Position numbers and translations under genes: made by a program. From contig NC_088305.1 of the NCBI RefSeq assembly GCF_032854445.1, forward strand, positions 9,905,717 to 9,969,716: DNA of 64,000 nt, written 5' to 3'. The notes beneath the pieces were generated by a model. That model was not told the DNA's origin, made no database searches, and saw only the letters and a program-made list of their open reading frames with translations. The stretch comes from Liolophura sinensis (taxonomy: Eukaryota; Mollusca; Polyplacophora; Chitonida; Chitonidae). Shown here piece after piece: positions 32,589 to 45,342 of the stretch. Numbering within the stretch: position 1 is the first letter of the stretch; each line of letters starts with the position of its first letter.

Positions 32589-33027
32589 ACATTTCTTAAC
32601 TCAAACACAGAAACACAAACATCTTGTCCTTAGTGCAAGGTGAATGTTATCTATTTGTTGGAAGCATGTCATTTGGGCCATTGAAAATAACGCCTTCCGC
32701 AAGACAGGCACATACGCAGCAAATGCAAATAAGTTCCCAAATTTAGTAATGATGTTGTTGCTAAATGTATAGTCAGAGAATTGTAAAAACTTACATATAG
32801 TACACCTCCCGGGGCATGGGGAATTTTCCTCGCCGGAATGTTATCAGGTATTCTAAAGAAAACCGAAGAAATTTTCCTATAACCTAACTAGCTTAAAAAT
32901 AACGATGGAGCCATTTCCGAAATATGGTGACAAGCACGACGACCCTTATGTGTTTGTGTGTGTTGAAGCCCCGTCTTTAGCTACGGGTAGAGTTGAATGA
33001 GCTCTCAATTATGACGCTTTAGTAATC

Positions 33028-33170
33028 AGCTTTGCGCAGTGGCGGTACCATAGCCAATGAGGAAAATCCGAGGCGTGGTTATTGCTAGTTGAAAACTATT
33101 CCCAATACCCCGCGCTGGCGGTCTGAAATACGATCGCCGGTCGCTATTTTTGGATGCTCTTACGGGAGCA
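33028..33170 (+). ncRNA. U4: U4 snRNA copy 15
   Basis: Consensus sequence; first of a trimer. Confidence 0.96.
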
Positions 33171-33606
33171 ACAATTCTTAACTCAAACATAGAAACACAA
33201 ACATTTTGTCCTCAGTGCAAGCTGAATGTCATCTATTTGTTGGAAGCATGTCATTTGGGCCATTGAAAAAAACGCCTTCCGCAAGACAGGCACATACGCA
33301 GCAAATGCAAATAAGTTCCCAAATTTAGTAATGATGTTGCTAAATGTATAGTCAGAGAATTGTAAAAATTTACATATAGTACACCTCCCGGGGCATGGGG
33401 AATTTTCCTCGCCGGAATGTTATCAGGTATTCTAAAGAAAAGCGAAGAAATTTTCCTATAACCTAACTAGCTTAAAAATAATGATGGAGCCTTTTCCGAA
33501 TTATGGTGACGAGCACAACCACCCGTCTGCGTTTGTGTGTGTTGAAGCCCCGTCTTTAGCTACGGGTACAGTTGAATGAGCTCTCAATTATCCCTCTTGA
33601 GTAATC

Positions 33607-33749
33607 AGCTTTGCGCAGTGGCGGTACCATAGCCAATGAGGAAAATCCGAGGCGTGGTTATTGCTAGTTGAAAACTATTCCCAATACCCCGCGCTGGCGG
33701 TCTGAAATACGATCGCCGGTCGCAATTTTTGGATGCTCTCACGGGAGCA
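33607..33749 (+). ncRNA. U4: U4 snRNA copy 16
   Basis: T118A and T134C. Confidence 0.95.
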
Positions 33750-34187
33750 ACAATTCTTAACTCAAACATAGAAACGCAAACATCTTGTCCTCAGTGCAAG
33801 CTGAATGTCATCTATTTATTGGAAGCATGTCATTTGGGCCATTGAAAATAACGCCTTCCGCAAGACAGGCACATACGCAGCAAATGCAAATAAGTTCCCA
33901 AATTTAGTAATGATGTTGTTGCTAAATGTATAGTCAGAGCATTGTAAAAACTTACATATGGTAAACCTTCTGGGGCATGGGGAATTTTCCTCGCCGGAAT
34001 GTTATCAGGCCTTTTAAAGAAAACCGACGAAATTTTCCTATAACATAACTAGCTTGAAAATATTGATGGAGCCTTTTCCCAATTATGGTGACGAGCACAA
34101 CGACTCGTCTGCGTTTGTGTGTGTTGAAGCCCGTTTTTTGCTACGGGTACAGTTGAATGAGCTCTCAATTATGACGCTTGAGTAATC

Positions 34188-34330
34188 AGCTTTGCGCAGT
34201 GGCGGTACCATAGCCAATGAGGAAAATCCGAGGCGTGGTTTTTGCTAGTTGAAAACTATTCCCAATACCCCGCGCTGGCGGTCTGAAATACGATCGCCGG
34301 TCGCAATTTTCGGATGCTCTTACGGGAGCA
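34188..34330 (+). ncRNA. U4: U4 snRNA copy 17
   Basis: A54T, T118A and T124C. Confidence 0.92.
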
Positions 34331-34768
34331 ACAATTCTTAACTCAAACATAGAAACACAAACATCTTGTCCTCAGTGCAAGCTAAATGTCATCTATTTGT
34401 TGGAAGCATGTCATTTGGGCCATTGAAAAAAAAACGCCTTCCGCAAGACAGGCACATACGCAGCAAATGCAAATAAGTTTTCAAATTTAGTAACGTTGTT
34501 GTTGCTAAATGTATAGTTAGAGCATTGTGAAAACTTACATATGGTAAAACTTCCAGGGCATGGGGAATTTTCCTCGCCGGAATGTTATGTCTTTTAAAGA
34601 AAACCGACGAAATTTTCCTATAACCTAACTAGCTTAAAAATAACGATGGAGCCATTTCCGAAATATGGTGACGAGCACGACGACCCTTCTGTGTTTGTGT
34701 GTGTTGAAGCCCCGTCTTTAGCTACGGGTAGAGTTGAATGAGCTCTCAATTATGACGCTTGAGTAATC

Positions 34769-34911
34769 AGCTTTGCGCAGTGGCGGTACCATAGTCGATT
34801 TGGAAAATCCGAGGCGTGGGTATTGCTAGTTGAAAACTATTCCCAATACCCCGCGCTGGCGGTCTGAAATACGATCGCCGGTCGCTATTTTTGGATGCTC
34901 TTACGGGAGCA
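34769..34911 (+). ncRNA. U4: U4 snRNA copy 18, K-turn variant
   Basis: CAATGAGG becomes CGATTTGG (C27T, A29G, G32T, A33T), removing the G-A of the SNU13-binding K-turn; T52G as well. Likely non-functional. Confidence 0.9.
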
Positions 34912-35347
34912 ACAATTCTTAACTCAAACATAGAAACACAAACATTTTGTCCTCAATGCAAGCTGAATGTCATCTATTTGTTGGAAGCATGTCATTTGGG
35001 CCATTGAAAAAAACGCCTTCCGCAAGACAGGCACATACGCAGCAAATGCAAATAAGTTCCCAAATTTAGTAATGATGTTGCTAAATGTATAGTCAGAGAA
35101 TTGTAAAAATTTACATATAGTACACCTCCCGGGGCATGGGGAATTTTCCTCGCCGGAATGTTATCAGGTATTCTAAAGAAAAGCGAAGAAATTTTCCTAT
35201 AACCTAACTAGCTTAAAAATAATGATGGAGCCTTTTCCGAATTATGGTGACGAGCACAACCACCCGTCTGCGTTTGTGTGTGTTGAAGCCCCGTCTTTAG
35301 CTACGGGTACAGTTGAATGAGCTCTCAATTATCCCTCTTGAGTAATC

Positions 35348-35490
35348 AGCTTTGCGCAGTGGCGGTACCATAGCCAATGAGGAAAATCCGAGGCGTGGTT
35401 ATTGCTAGTTGAAAACTATTCCCAATACCCCGCGCTGGCGGTCTGAAATACGATCGCCGGTCGCAATTTTTGGATGCTCTCACGGGAGCA
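35348..35490 (+). ncRNA. U4: U4 snRNA copy 19
   Basis: T118A and T134C. Confidence 0.95.
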
Positions 35491-35928
35491 ACAATTCTTA
35501 ACTCAAACATAGAAACGCAAACATCTTGTCCTCAGTGCAAGCTGAATGTCATCTATTTATTGGAAGCATGTCATTTGGGCCATTGAAAATAACGCCTTCC
35601 GCAAGACAGGCACATACGCAGCAAATGCAAATAAGTTCCCAAATTTAGTAATGATGTTGTTGCTAAATGTATAGTCAGAGCATTGTAAAAACTTACATAT
35701 GGTAAACCTTCTGGGGCATGGGGAATTTTCCTCGCCGGAATGTTATCAGGCCTTTTAAAGAAAACCGACGAAATTTTCCTATAACATAACTAGCTTGAAA
35801 ATATTGATGGAGCCTTTTCCCAATTATGGTGACGAGCACAACGACTCGTCTGCGTTTGTGTGTGTTGAAGCCCGTTTTTTGCTACGGGTACAGTTGAATG
35901 AGCTCTCAATTATGACGCTTGAGTAATC

Positions 35929-36071
35929 AGCTTTGCGCAGTGGCGGTACCATAGCCAATGAGGAAAATCCGAGGCGTGGTTTTTGCTAGTTGAAAACTAT
36001 TCCCAATACCCCGCGCTGGCGGTCTGAAATACGATCGCCGGTCGCAATTTTCGGATGCTCTTACGGGAGCA
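35929..36071 (+). ncRNA. U4: U4 snRNA copy 20
   Basis: A54T, T118A and T124C. Confidence 0.92.
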
Positions 36072-36509
36072 ACAATTCTTAACTCAAACATAGAAACACA
36101 AACATCTTGTCCTCAGTGCAAGCTAAATGTCATCTATTTGTTGGAAGCATGTCATTTGGGCCATTGAAAAAAAAACGCCTTCCGCAAGACAGGCACATAC
36201 GCAGCAAATGCAAATAAGTTTTCAAATTTAGTAACGTTGTTGTTGCTAAATGTATAGTTAGAGCATTGTGAAAACTTACATATGGTAAAACTTCCAGGGC
36301 ATGGGGAATTTTCCTCGCCGGAATGTTATGTCTTTTAAAGAAAACCGACGAAATTTTCCTATAACCTAACTAGCTTAAAAATAACGATGGAGCCATTTCC
36401 GAAATATGGTGACGAGCACGACGACCCTTCTGTGTTTGTGTGTGTTGAAGCCCCGTCTTTAGCTACGGGTAGAGTTGAATGAGCTCTCAATTATGACGCT
36501 TGAGTAATC

Positions 36510-36652
36510 AGCTTTGCGCAGTGGCGGTACCATAGTCGATTTGGAAAATCCGAGGCGTGGTTATTGCTAGTTGAAAACTATTCCCAATACCCCGCGCTGG
36601 CGGTCTGAAATACGATCGCCGGTCGCTATTTTTGGATGCTCTTACGGGAGCA
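36510..36652 (+). ncRNA. U4: U4 snRNA copy 21, K-turn variant
   Basis: The TCGATTTGG change of copy 18 without T52G. Confidence 0.9.
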
Positions 36653-37086
36653 ACAATTCTTAACTCAAACATAGAAACACAAACATTTTGTCCTCAGTGC
36701 AAGCTGAATGTCATCTATTTGTTGGAAGCATGTCATTTGGGCCATTGAAAAAAACGCCTTCCGCAAGACAGGCACATACGCAGCAAATGCAAATAAGTTC
36801 CCAAATTTAGTAATGATGTTGTTGCTAAATGTATAGTCAGAGCATTGTAAAAACTTACATACACCTCCCGGGGCATGGGGAATTTTCCTCGCCGGAATGT
36901 TTTCAGGTCTTTTAAAGAAAACCGACGAAATTGTCCTGTAACCTAACTAGCTTGAAAATAACGATGGAGCCTTTTCCGAAATATGGTGGCGATAACAACG
37001 ACCCGTCTGCTTTTGTGTGTGTTGAAGCCCCGTCTTTAGCTACGGGTAGAGTTGAATGAGCTCTCAATTATGACGCTTGAGTAATC

Positions 37087-37229
37087 AGCTTTTCGCAGTG
37101 GCGGTACCATAGCCAATGAGGAAAATCCGAGGCGTGGTTATTGCTAGTTGAAAACTATTCCCAATACCCCGCGCTGGCGGTCTGAAATACGATCGCCGGT
37201 CGCAATTTTCGGATGCTCTTACGGGAGCA
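37087..37229 (+). ncRNA. U4: U4 snRNA copy 22
   Basis: G7T in the U6-pairing 5' end, plus T118A and T124C. Confidence 0.92.
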
Positions 37230-37666
37230 ACAATTCTTAACTCAAACATAGAAACACAAACATCTTGTCCTCAGTGCAAGCTGAATGTCATCTATTTGTT
37301 GGAAGCATGTCATTTGGGCCATTGAAAAAAAACGCCTTCCGCAAGACAGGCACATACGCAGTAAATGCAAATAAGTTCTCAAATTTAGTAACGAGGTTGT
37401 TGCTAAATGTATAGTTAGAGCATTGTAAAAACTTACATATGGTAAAACTTCCAGGGCATGGGGAATTTTCCTCGCCGGAATGTTATGTCTTTTAAAGAAA
37501 ACCGACGAAATTTTCCTATAACCTAACTAGCTTAAAAATAACGATGGAGCCATTTCCGAAATATGGTGACGAGCACGACGACCCTTCTGTGTTTGTGTGT
37601 GTTGAAGCCCCGTCTTTAGCTACGGGTAGAGTTGAATGAGCTCTCAATTATGACGCTTGAGTAATC

Positions 37667-37809
37667 AGCTTTGCGCAGTGGCGGTACCATAGCCAATGAG
37701 GAAAATCCGAGGCGTGGTTATTGCTAGTTGAAAACTATTCCCAATACCCCGCGCTGGCGGTCTGAAATACGATCGCCGGTCGCTATTTTTGGATGCGCTT
37801 ACTGGAGCA
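37667..37809 (+). ncRNA. U4: U4 snRNA copy 23
   Basis: T131G and G137T disturb the 3' hairpin. Confidence 0.93.
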
Positions 37810-38243
37810 ACAATTCTTAACTCAAACATAGAAACACAAACATTTTGTCCTCAGTGCAAGCTGAATGTCATCTATTTGTTGGAAGCATGTCATTTGGGCC
37901 ATTGAAAAAAACGCCTTCCGCAAGACAGGCACATACGCAGCATATGCAAATAAGTTCCCAAATTTAGTAATGATGTTGTTGCTAAATGTATAGTCAGAGC
38001 ATTGTAAAAACTTACATACACCTCCCGGGGCATGGGAAATTTTCCTCGCCGGAATGTTTTCAGGTCTTTTAAAGAAAACCGACGAAATTGTCCTGTAACC
38101 TAACTAGCTTGAAAATAACGATGAAGCCTTTTCCGAAATATGGTGACGATAACAACGACCCGTCTGCTTTTGTGTGTGTTGAAGCCCCATCTTTAGCTAC
38201 GGGTAGAGTTGAATGAGCTCTCAATTATGACGCTTGAGTAATC

Positions 38244-38386
38244 AGCTTTGCGCAGTGGCGGTACCATAGCCAATGAGGAAAATCCGAGGCGTGGTTATTG
38301 CTAGTTGAAAACTATTCCCAATACCCCGCGCTGGCGGTCTGAAATACGATCGCCGGTCACTATATTTGGATGCTCTTACGGGAGCA
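38244..38386 (+). ncRNA. U4: U4 snRNA copy 24
   Basis: G116A and T121A, identical to copy 14. Confidence 0.92.
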
Positions 38387-38825
38387 ACATTTCTTAACTC
38401 AAACACAGAAACACAAACATCTTGTCCTTAGTGCAAGGTGAATGTTATCTATTTGTTGGAAGCATGTCATTTGGGCCATTGAAAATAACGCCTTCCGCAA
38501 GACAGGCACATACGCAGCAAATGCAAATAAGTTCCCAAATTTAGTAATGATGTTGTTGCTAAATGTATAGTCAGAGAATTGTAAAAACTTACATATAGTA
38601 CACCTCCCGGGGCATGGGGAATTTTCCTCGCCGGAATGTTATCAGGTATTCTAAAGAAAACCGAAGAAATTTTCCTATAACCTAACTAGCTTAAAAATAA
38701 CGATGGAGCCATTTCCGAAATATGGTGACAAGCACGACGACCCTTATGTGTTTGTGTGTGTTGAAGCCCCGTCTTTAGCTACGGGTAGAGTTGAATGAGC
38801 TCTCAATTATGACGCTTTAGTAATC

Positions 38826-38968
38826 AGCTTTGCGCAGTGGCGGTACCATAGCCAATGAGGAAAATCCGAGGCGTGGTTATTGCTAGTTGAAAACTATTCC
38901 CAATACCCCGCGCTGGCGGTCTGAAATACGATCGCCGGTCGCTATTTTTGGATGCTCTTACGGGAGCA
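38826..38968 (+). ncRNA. U4: U4 snRNA copy 25
   Basis: Consensus sequence. Confidence 0.96.
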
Positions 38969-39404
38969 ACAATTCTTAACTCAAACATAGAAACACAAAC
39001 ATTTTGTCCTCAGTGCAAGCTGAATGTCATCTATTTGTTGGAAGCATGTCATTTGGGCCATTGAAAAAAACGCCTTCCGCAAGACAGGCACATACGCAGC
39101 AAATGCAAATAAGTTCCCAAATTTAGTAATGATGTTGCTAAATGTATAGTCAGAGAATTGTAAAAATTTACATATAGTACACCTCCCGGGGCATGGGGAA
39201 TTTTCCTCGCCGGAATGTTATCAGGTATTCTAAAGAAAAGCGAAGAAATTTTCCTATAACCTAACTAGCTTAAAAATAATGATGGAGCCTTTTCCGAATT
39301 ATGGTGACGAGCACAACCACCCGTCTGCGTTTGTGTGTGTTGAAGCCCCGTCTTTAGCTACGGGTACAGTTGAATGAGCTCTCAATTATCCCTCTTGAGT
39401 AATC

Positions 39405-39547
39405 AGCTTTGCGCAGTGGCGGTACCATAGCCAATGAGGAAAATCCGAGGCGTGGTTATTGCTAGTTGAAAACTATTCCCAATACCCCGCGCTGGCGGTC
39501 TGAAATACGATCGCCGGTCGCAATTTTTGGATGCTCTCACGGGAGCA
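39405..39547 (+). ncRNA. U4: U4 snRNA copy 26
   Basis: T118A and T134C. Confidence 0.95.
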
Positions 39548-39985
39548 ACAATTCTTAACTCAAACATAGAAACGCAAACATCTTGTCCTCAGTGCAAGCT
39601 GAATGTCATCTATTTATTGGAAGCATGTCATTTGGGCCATTGAAAATAACGCCTTCCGCAAGACAGGCACATACGCAGCAAATGCAAATAAGTTCCCAAA
39701 TTTAGTAATGATGTTGTTGCTAAATGTATAGTCAGAGCATTGTAAAAACTTACATATGGTAAACCTTCTGGGGCATGGGGAATTTTCCTCGCCGGAATGT
39801 TATCAGGCCTTTTAAAGAAAACCGACGAAATTTTCCTATAACATAACTAGCTTGAAAATATTGATGGAGCCTTTTCCCAATTATGGTGACGAGCACAACG
39901 ACTCGTCTGCGTTTGTGTGTGTTGAAGCCCGTTTTTTGCTACGGGTACAGTTGAATGAGCTCTCAATTATGACGCTTGAGTAATC

Positions 39986-40128
39986 AGCTTTGCGCAGTGG
40001 CGGTACCATAGCCAATGAGGAAAATCCGAGGCGTGGTTTTTGCTAGTTGAAAACTATTCCCAATACCCCGCGCTGGCGGTCTGAAATACGATCGCCGGTC
40101 GCAATTTTCGGATGCTCTTACGGGAGCA
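39986..40128 (+). ncRNA. U4: U4 snRNA copy 27
   Basis: A54T, T118A and T124C. Confidence 0.92.
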
Positions 40129-40566
40129 ACAATTCTTAACTCAAACATAGAAACACAAACATCTTGTCCTCAGTGCAAGCTAAATGTCATCTATTTGTTG
40201 GAAGCATGTCATTTGGGCCATTGAAAAAAAAACGCCTTCCGCAAGACAGGCACATACGCAGCAAATGCAAATAAGTTTTCAAATTTAGTAACGTTGTTGT
40301 TGCTAAATGTATAGTTAGAGCATTGTGAAAACTTACATATGGTAAAACTTCCAGGGCATGGGGAATTTTCCTCGCCGGAATGTTATGTCTTTTAAAGAAA
40401 ACCGACGAAATTTTCCTATAACCTAACTAGCTTAAAAATAACGATGGAGCCATTTCCGAAATATGGTGACGAGCACGACGACCCTTCTGTGTTTGTGTGT
40501 GTTGAAGCCCCGTCTTTAGCTACGGGTAGAGTTGAATGAGCTCTCAATTATGACGCTTGAGTAATC

Positions 40567-40709
40567 AGCTTTGCGCAGTGGCGGTACCATAGTCGATTTG
40601 GAAAATCCGAGGCGTGGTTATTGCTAGTTGAAAACTATTCCCAATACCCCGCGCTGGCGGTCTGAAATACGATCGCCGGTCGCTATTTTTGGATGCTCTT
40701 ACGGGAGCA
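40567..40709 (+). ncRNA. U4: U4 snRNA copy 28, K-turn variant
   Basis: TCGATTTGG variant as in copies 18 and 21. Confidence 0.9.
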
Positions 40710-41143
40710 ACAATTCTTAACTCAAACATAGAAACACAAACATTTTGTCCTCAGTGCAAGCTGAATGTCATCTATTTGTTGGAAGCATGTCATTTGGGCC
40801 ATTGAAAAAAACGCCTTCCGCAAGACAGGCACATACGCAGCAAATGCAAATAAGTTCCCAAATTTAGTAATGATGTTGTTGCTAAATGTATAGTCAGAGC
40901 ATTGTAAAAACTTACATACACCTCCCGGGGCATGGGGAATTTTCCTCGCCGGAATGTTTTCAGGTCTTTTAAAGAAAACCGACGAAATTGTCCTGTAACC
41001 TAACTAGCTTGAAAATAACGATGGAGCCTTTTCCGAAATATGGTGGCGATAACAACGACCCGTCTGCTTTTGTGTGTGTTGAAGCCCCGTCTTTAGCTAC
41101 GGGTAGAGTTGAATGAGCTCTCAATTATGACGCTTGAGTAATC

Positions 41144-41286
41144 AGCTTTGCGCAGTGGCGGTACCATAGCCAATGAGGAAAATCCGAGGCGTGGTTATTG
41201 CTAGTTGAAAACTATTCCCAATACCCCGCGCTGGCGGTCTGAAATACGATCGCCGGTCGCAATTTTCGGATGCTCTTACGGGAGCA
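41144..41286 (+). ncRNA. U4: U4 snRNA copy 29
   Basis: T118A and T124C. Confidence 0.93.
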
Positions 41287-41723
41287 ACAATTCTTAACTC
41301 AAACATAGAAACACAAACATCTTGTCCTCAGTGCAAGCTGAATGTCATCTATTTGTTGGAAGCATGTCATTTGGGCCATTGAAAAAAAACGCCTTCCGCA
41401 AGACAGGCACATACGCAGTAAATGCAAATAAGTTCTCAAATTTAGTAACGAGGTTGTTGCTAAATGTATAGTTAGAGCATTGTAAAAACTTACATATGGT
41501 AAAACTTCCAGGGCATGGGGAATTTTCCTCGCCGGAATGTTATGTCTTTTAAAGAAAACCGACGAAATTTTCCTATAACCTAACTAGCTTAAAAATAACG
41601 ATGGAGCCATTTCCGAAATATGGTGACGAGCACGACGACCCTTCTGTGTTTGTGTGTGTTGAAGCCCCGTCTTTAGCTACGGGTAGAGTTGAATGAGCTC
41701 TCAATTATGACGCTTGAGTAATC

Positions 41724-41866
41724 AGCTTTGCGCAGTGGCGGTACCATAGCCAATGAGGAAAATCCGAGGCGTGGTTATTGCTAGTTGAAAACTATTCCCA
41801 ATACCCCGCGCTGGCGGCCTGAAATACGATCGCCGGTCGCTATTTTTGGATGCTCTTACGGGAGCA
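41724..41866 (+). ncRNA. U4: U4 snRNA copy 30
   Basis: T95C, as in copy 11. Confidence 0.94.
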
Positions 41867-42303
41867 ACAATTCTTAACTCAAACATAGAAACACAAACAT
41901 TTTGTCCTCAGTGCAAGCTGAATGTCATCTATTTGTTGGAAGCATGTCATTTGGGCCATTGAAAAAAAACGCCTTCCGCAAGACAGGCACATACGCAGCA
42001 AATGCAAATAAGTTCTCAAATTTAGTAACGATGTTGTTGCTAAATGTATAGTCAGAGCATTGTAAAAACTTACATATGGTAAAACTTCCAGGGCATGGGG
42101 AACTTTCCTCGCCGGAATGTTATGTCTTTTAAAAAAAACCGACGAAATTTTCCTATAACCTAACTAGCTTAAAAATAACGATGGAGCCATTTCCGAAATA
42201 TGGTGACAAGCACGACGACACTTCTGTATTTGTGTGTGTTGAAGCCCCGTCTTTAGCTACGGGTACAGTTGAATGAGCTCTCAATTATGACGCTTGAGTA
42301 ATC

Positions 42304-42446
42304 AGCTTTGCGCAGTGGCGGTACCATAGCCAATGAGGAAAATCCGAGGCGTGGTTATTGCTAGTTGAAAAGTATTCCCAATACCCCGCGCTAGCGGTCT
42401 GAAATACGATCGCCGGTGGCTTTTTTTGGATGCTCTTACGGGAGCA
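42304..42446 (+). ncRNA. U4: U4 snRNA copy 31
   Basis: C69G, G90A, C115G and A119T: Sm site becomes an uninterrupted T run. Likely impaired. Confidence 0.91.
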
Positions 42447-42885
42447 ACAATTCTTAACTCAAACATAGAAACACAAACATTTTGTCCTCAGTGCAAGCTG
42501 AATGTCATCTATTTGTTGGAAGCATGTCATTTGGGCCATTGAAAAAAAACGCCTTCCGCAAGACAGGCACATACGCAGCAAATGCAAATAAGTTCCCAAA
42601 TTTAGTAATGATGTTGTTGCTAAATGTATAGTCAGAGCATTGTAAAAACTTACATATAGTACACCTACCTGGGCATGGGGAACTTTCCTCACGGGAATGT
42701 TAACATGTCTTTTAAAGAAAACCGACGAAATTTTCCTATAACCTAACTAGCTTGAAATAACGATGGAGCCTTTTCCGAAATATGGTGACGAGCACGACGA
42801 CCCGTCTGCGTTTGTGTGTGTTGAAGCCCCGTCTTTAGCTACGGGTACAGTATAATGAGCTCTCAGTTATGACGCTTGAGTAATC

Positions 42886-43028
42886 AGCTTTGCGCAGTGG
42901 CGGTACCATAGCCAATGAGGAAAATCCGAGGCGTGGTTATTGCTAGTTGAAAACTATTCCCAATACCCCGCGCTGGCGGTCTGAAATACGATGGCCGGTC
43001 GCTATTTTTGGATGCTCTTACGGGAGCA
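42886..43028 (+). ncRNA. U4: U4 snRNA copy 32
   Basis: C108G breaks a central-hairpin pair; shared with copy 37. Confidence 0.93.
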
Positions 43029-43461
43029 ACAATTCTTAACTCAAACATAGAAACACAAACATCTTGTCCTCAGTGCAAGCTGAATGTCATCTATTTGTTG
43101 GAAGCATGTCATTTGGGCCATTGAAAAAAACGCCTTCCGCAAGACAGGCACATACACAGCAAATGCAAGTAAGTTCCCAAATTTAGTAATGATGTTGTTG
43201 CTAAATGTATAGTCAGAGCATTGTAAAAACTTACATACACCTCCCGGGGCATGGGAAATTTTCCTCGCCGGAATGTTTTCAGGTCTTTTAAAGAAAACCG
43301 AAGAAATTTTCCTATAACCTAACTAGCTTAAATATAACGATGCAGCCATTTCCGAAATATGGTGACGAGCACAACGACCCGTCTGCGTTTGTGTGTGTTG
43401 AAGCCCCGTCTTTAGCTACGGGTACAGTTGAATGAGCTCTCAATTATGCCGCTTGAGTATC

Positions 43462-43604
43462 AGCTTTGCGCAGTGGCGGTACCATAGCCAATGAGGAAAA
43501 TCCGAGGCGTGGTTATTGCTAGTTGAAAACTATTCCCAATACCCCGCGCTGGCGGTCTGAAATACGATCGCCGGTCGCTATTTTTGGATGCTCTTACGGG
43601 AGCA
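43462..43604 (+). ncRNA. U4: U4 snRNA copy 33
   Basis: Consensus RNA; one base is missing just upstream (GAGTATCAGC), so the PSE-like block sits at -54. Confidence 0.95.
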
Positions 43605-44041
43605 ACAATTCTTAACTCAAACATAGAAACACAAACATTTTGACCTCAGTGCAAGCTAAATGCCATCTATTTGTTGGAAGCATGTCATTTGGGCCATTGA
43701 AAAAAAACGCCTTCCGCAAGACAGGCACATACGCAGCAAATGCAAATAAGTTCTCAAATTTAGTAACGATGTTGTTGCTAAATGTATAGTTAGAGCGTTG
43801 TAAAAACTTACATATGGTAAAACTTCCAGGGCATGGGGAACTTTCCTCGCCGGAATGTTATGTCGTTTAAAGAAAACCGACGAAATTTTCCTATAACCTA
43901 ACTAGCTTGAAAATAACGATGGAGCCTATTCCGATATATGGTGACGAGCACGACGACCCGTCTGCGTTTGTGTGTGTTGAAGCCCCGTCTTTAGCTACGG
44001 GTACAGTATAATGAGCTCTCAGTTATGACGCTTGAGTAATC

Positions 44042-44184
44042 AGCTTTGCGCAGTGGCGGTACCATAGCCAATGAGGAAAATCCGAGGCGTGGTTATTGCT
44101 AGTTGAAAACTATTCCCAATACCCCGCGCTGGCGGTCTGAAATACGATCGCCGGTGGCTATTTTTGGATGCTCTTACGGGAGCA
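44042..44184 (+). ncRNA. U4: U4 snRNA copy 34
   Basis: C115G, as in copy 12. Confidence 0.94.
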
Positions 44185-44618
44185 ACAATTCTTAACTCAA
44201 ACATAGAAACACAAACATCTTGTCCTCAGTGCAAGCTGAATGTCATCTATTTGTTGGAAGCATGTCATTTGGGCCATTCAAAAAAACGCCTTCCGCAAGA
44301 CAGGCACATACACAGCAAATGCAAGAAAGTTCCCAAATTTAGTAATGATGTTGTTGCTAAATGTATAGTCAGAGCATTGTAAAAACTTACATACACCTCC
44401 CGGGGCATGGGGAATTTTCCTCACCGAAATGTTTTCAGGTCTTTTAAAGAAAACCGACGAAATTGTCCTGTAACCTAACTAGCTTGAAAATAACGATGGA
44501 GCCTTTTCCGAAATATGGTGACGATAACAACGACCCGTCTGCTTTTGTGTGTGTTGAAGCCCCGTCTTTAGCTACGGGTACAGTTGAATGAGCTCTCAAT
44601 TATGACGCTTGAGTAATC

Positions 44619-44761
44619 AGCTTTGCGCAGTGGCGGTACCATAGCCAATGAGGAAAATCCGAGGCGTGGTTATTGCTAGTTGAAAACTATTCCCAATACC
44701 CCGCGCTGGCGGTCTGAAATACGATCGCCGGTCGCAATTTTTGGATGCTCTTACGGGAGCA
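44619..44761 (+). ncRNA. U4: U4 snRNA copy 35
   Basis: T118A only. Confidence 0.95.
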
Positions 44762-45199
44762 ACAATTCTTAACTCAAACATAGAAACACAAACGTCTTGT
44801 CCTCAGTGCAAGCTGAATGTCATCTATTTGTTGGAAGCATGTCATTTGGGGCATTGAAAAAAAACGCCTTCCGCAAGACAGGCACATACGCAGCAAATGC
44901 AAATAAGTTCTCAAATTTAGTAACGAGGTTGTTGCTAAATGTATAGTTAGAGCATTGTAAAAACTTACATATGGTAAAAACTTCCAGGGCATGGGGAATT
45001 TTCCTCGCCGGAATGTTATGTCTTTTAAAGAAAACCGAAGAAATTTTCCTATAACCTAACTAGCTTAAAAATAACGATGGAGCCATTTCCGAAATATGGT
45101 GACGAGCACGACGACCCTTCTGTGTTTGTGTGTGTTGAAGCCCCGTCTTTAGCTACGGGTAGAGTTGAATGAGCTCTCAATTATGACGCTTGAGTAATC

Positions 45200-45342
45200 A
45201 GCTTTGCGCAGTGGCGGTACCATAGCCAATGAGGAAAATCCGAGGCGTGGTTATTGCTAGTTGAAAACTATTCCCAATACCCCGCGCTGGCGGTCTGAAA
45301 TACGATCGCCGGTCGCTATTTTTGGATGCGCTTACGGGAGCA
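45200..45342 (+). ncRNA. U4: U4 snRNA copy 36
   Basis: T131G, as in copy 10. Confidence 0.94.

Larger units (their letters stand above)
32446..41143 (+). repeat. Duplicated block: copies 14-18 and 24-28, offset 5798 bp
   Basis: Copies 14-18 and 24-28 keep the same spacing and variants (G116A with T121A, consensus, T118A/T134C, A54T/T118A/T124C, TCGATTTGG) at a constant offset of 5798 bp. Overlapping duplications include copies 8-10 with 21-23 (7540 bp) and 11-13 with 30-32 (about 11016 bp). Confidence 0.85.
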
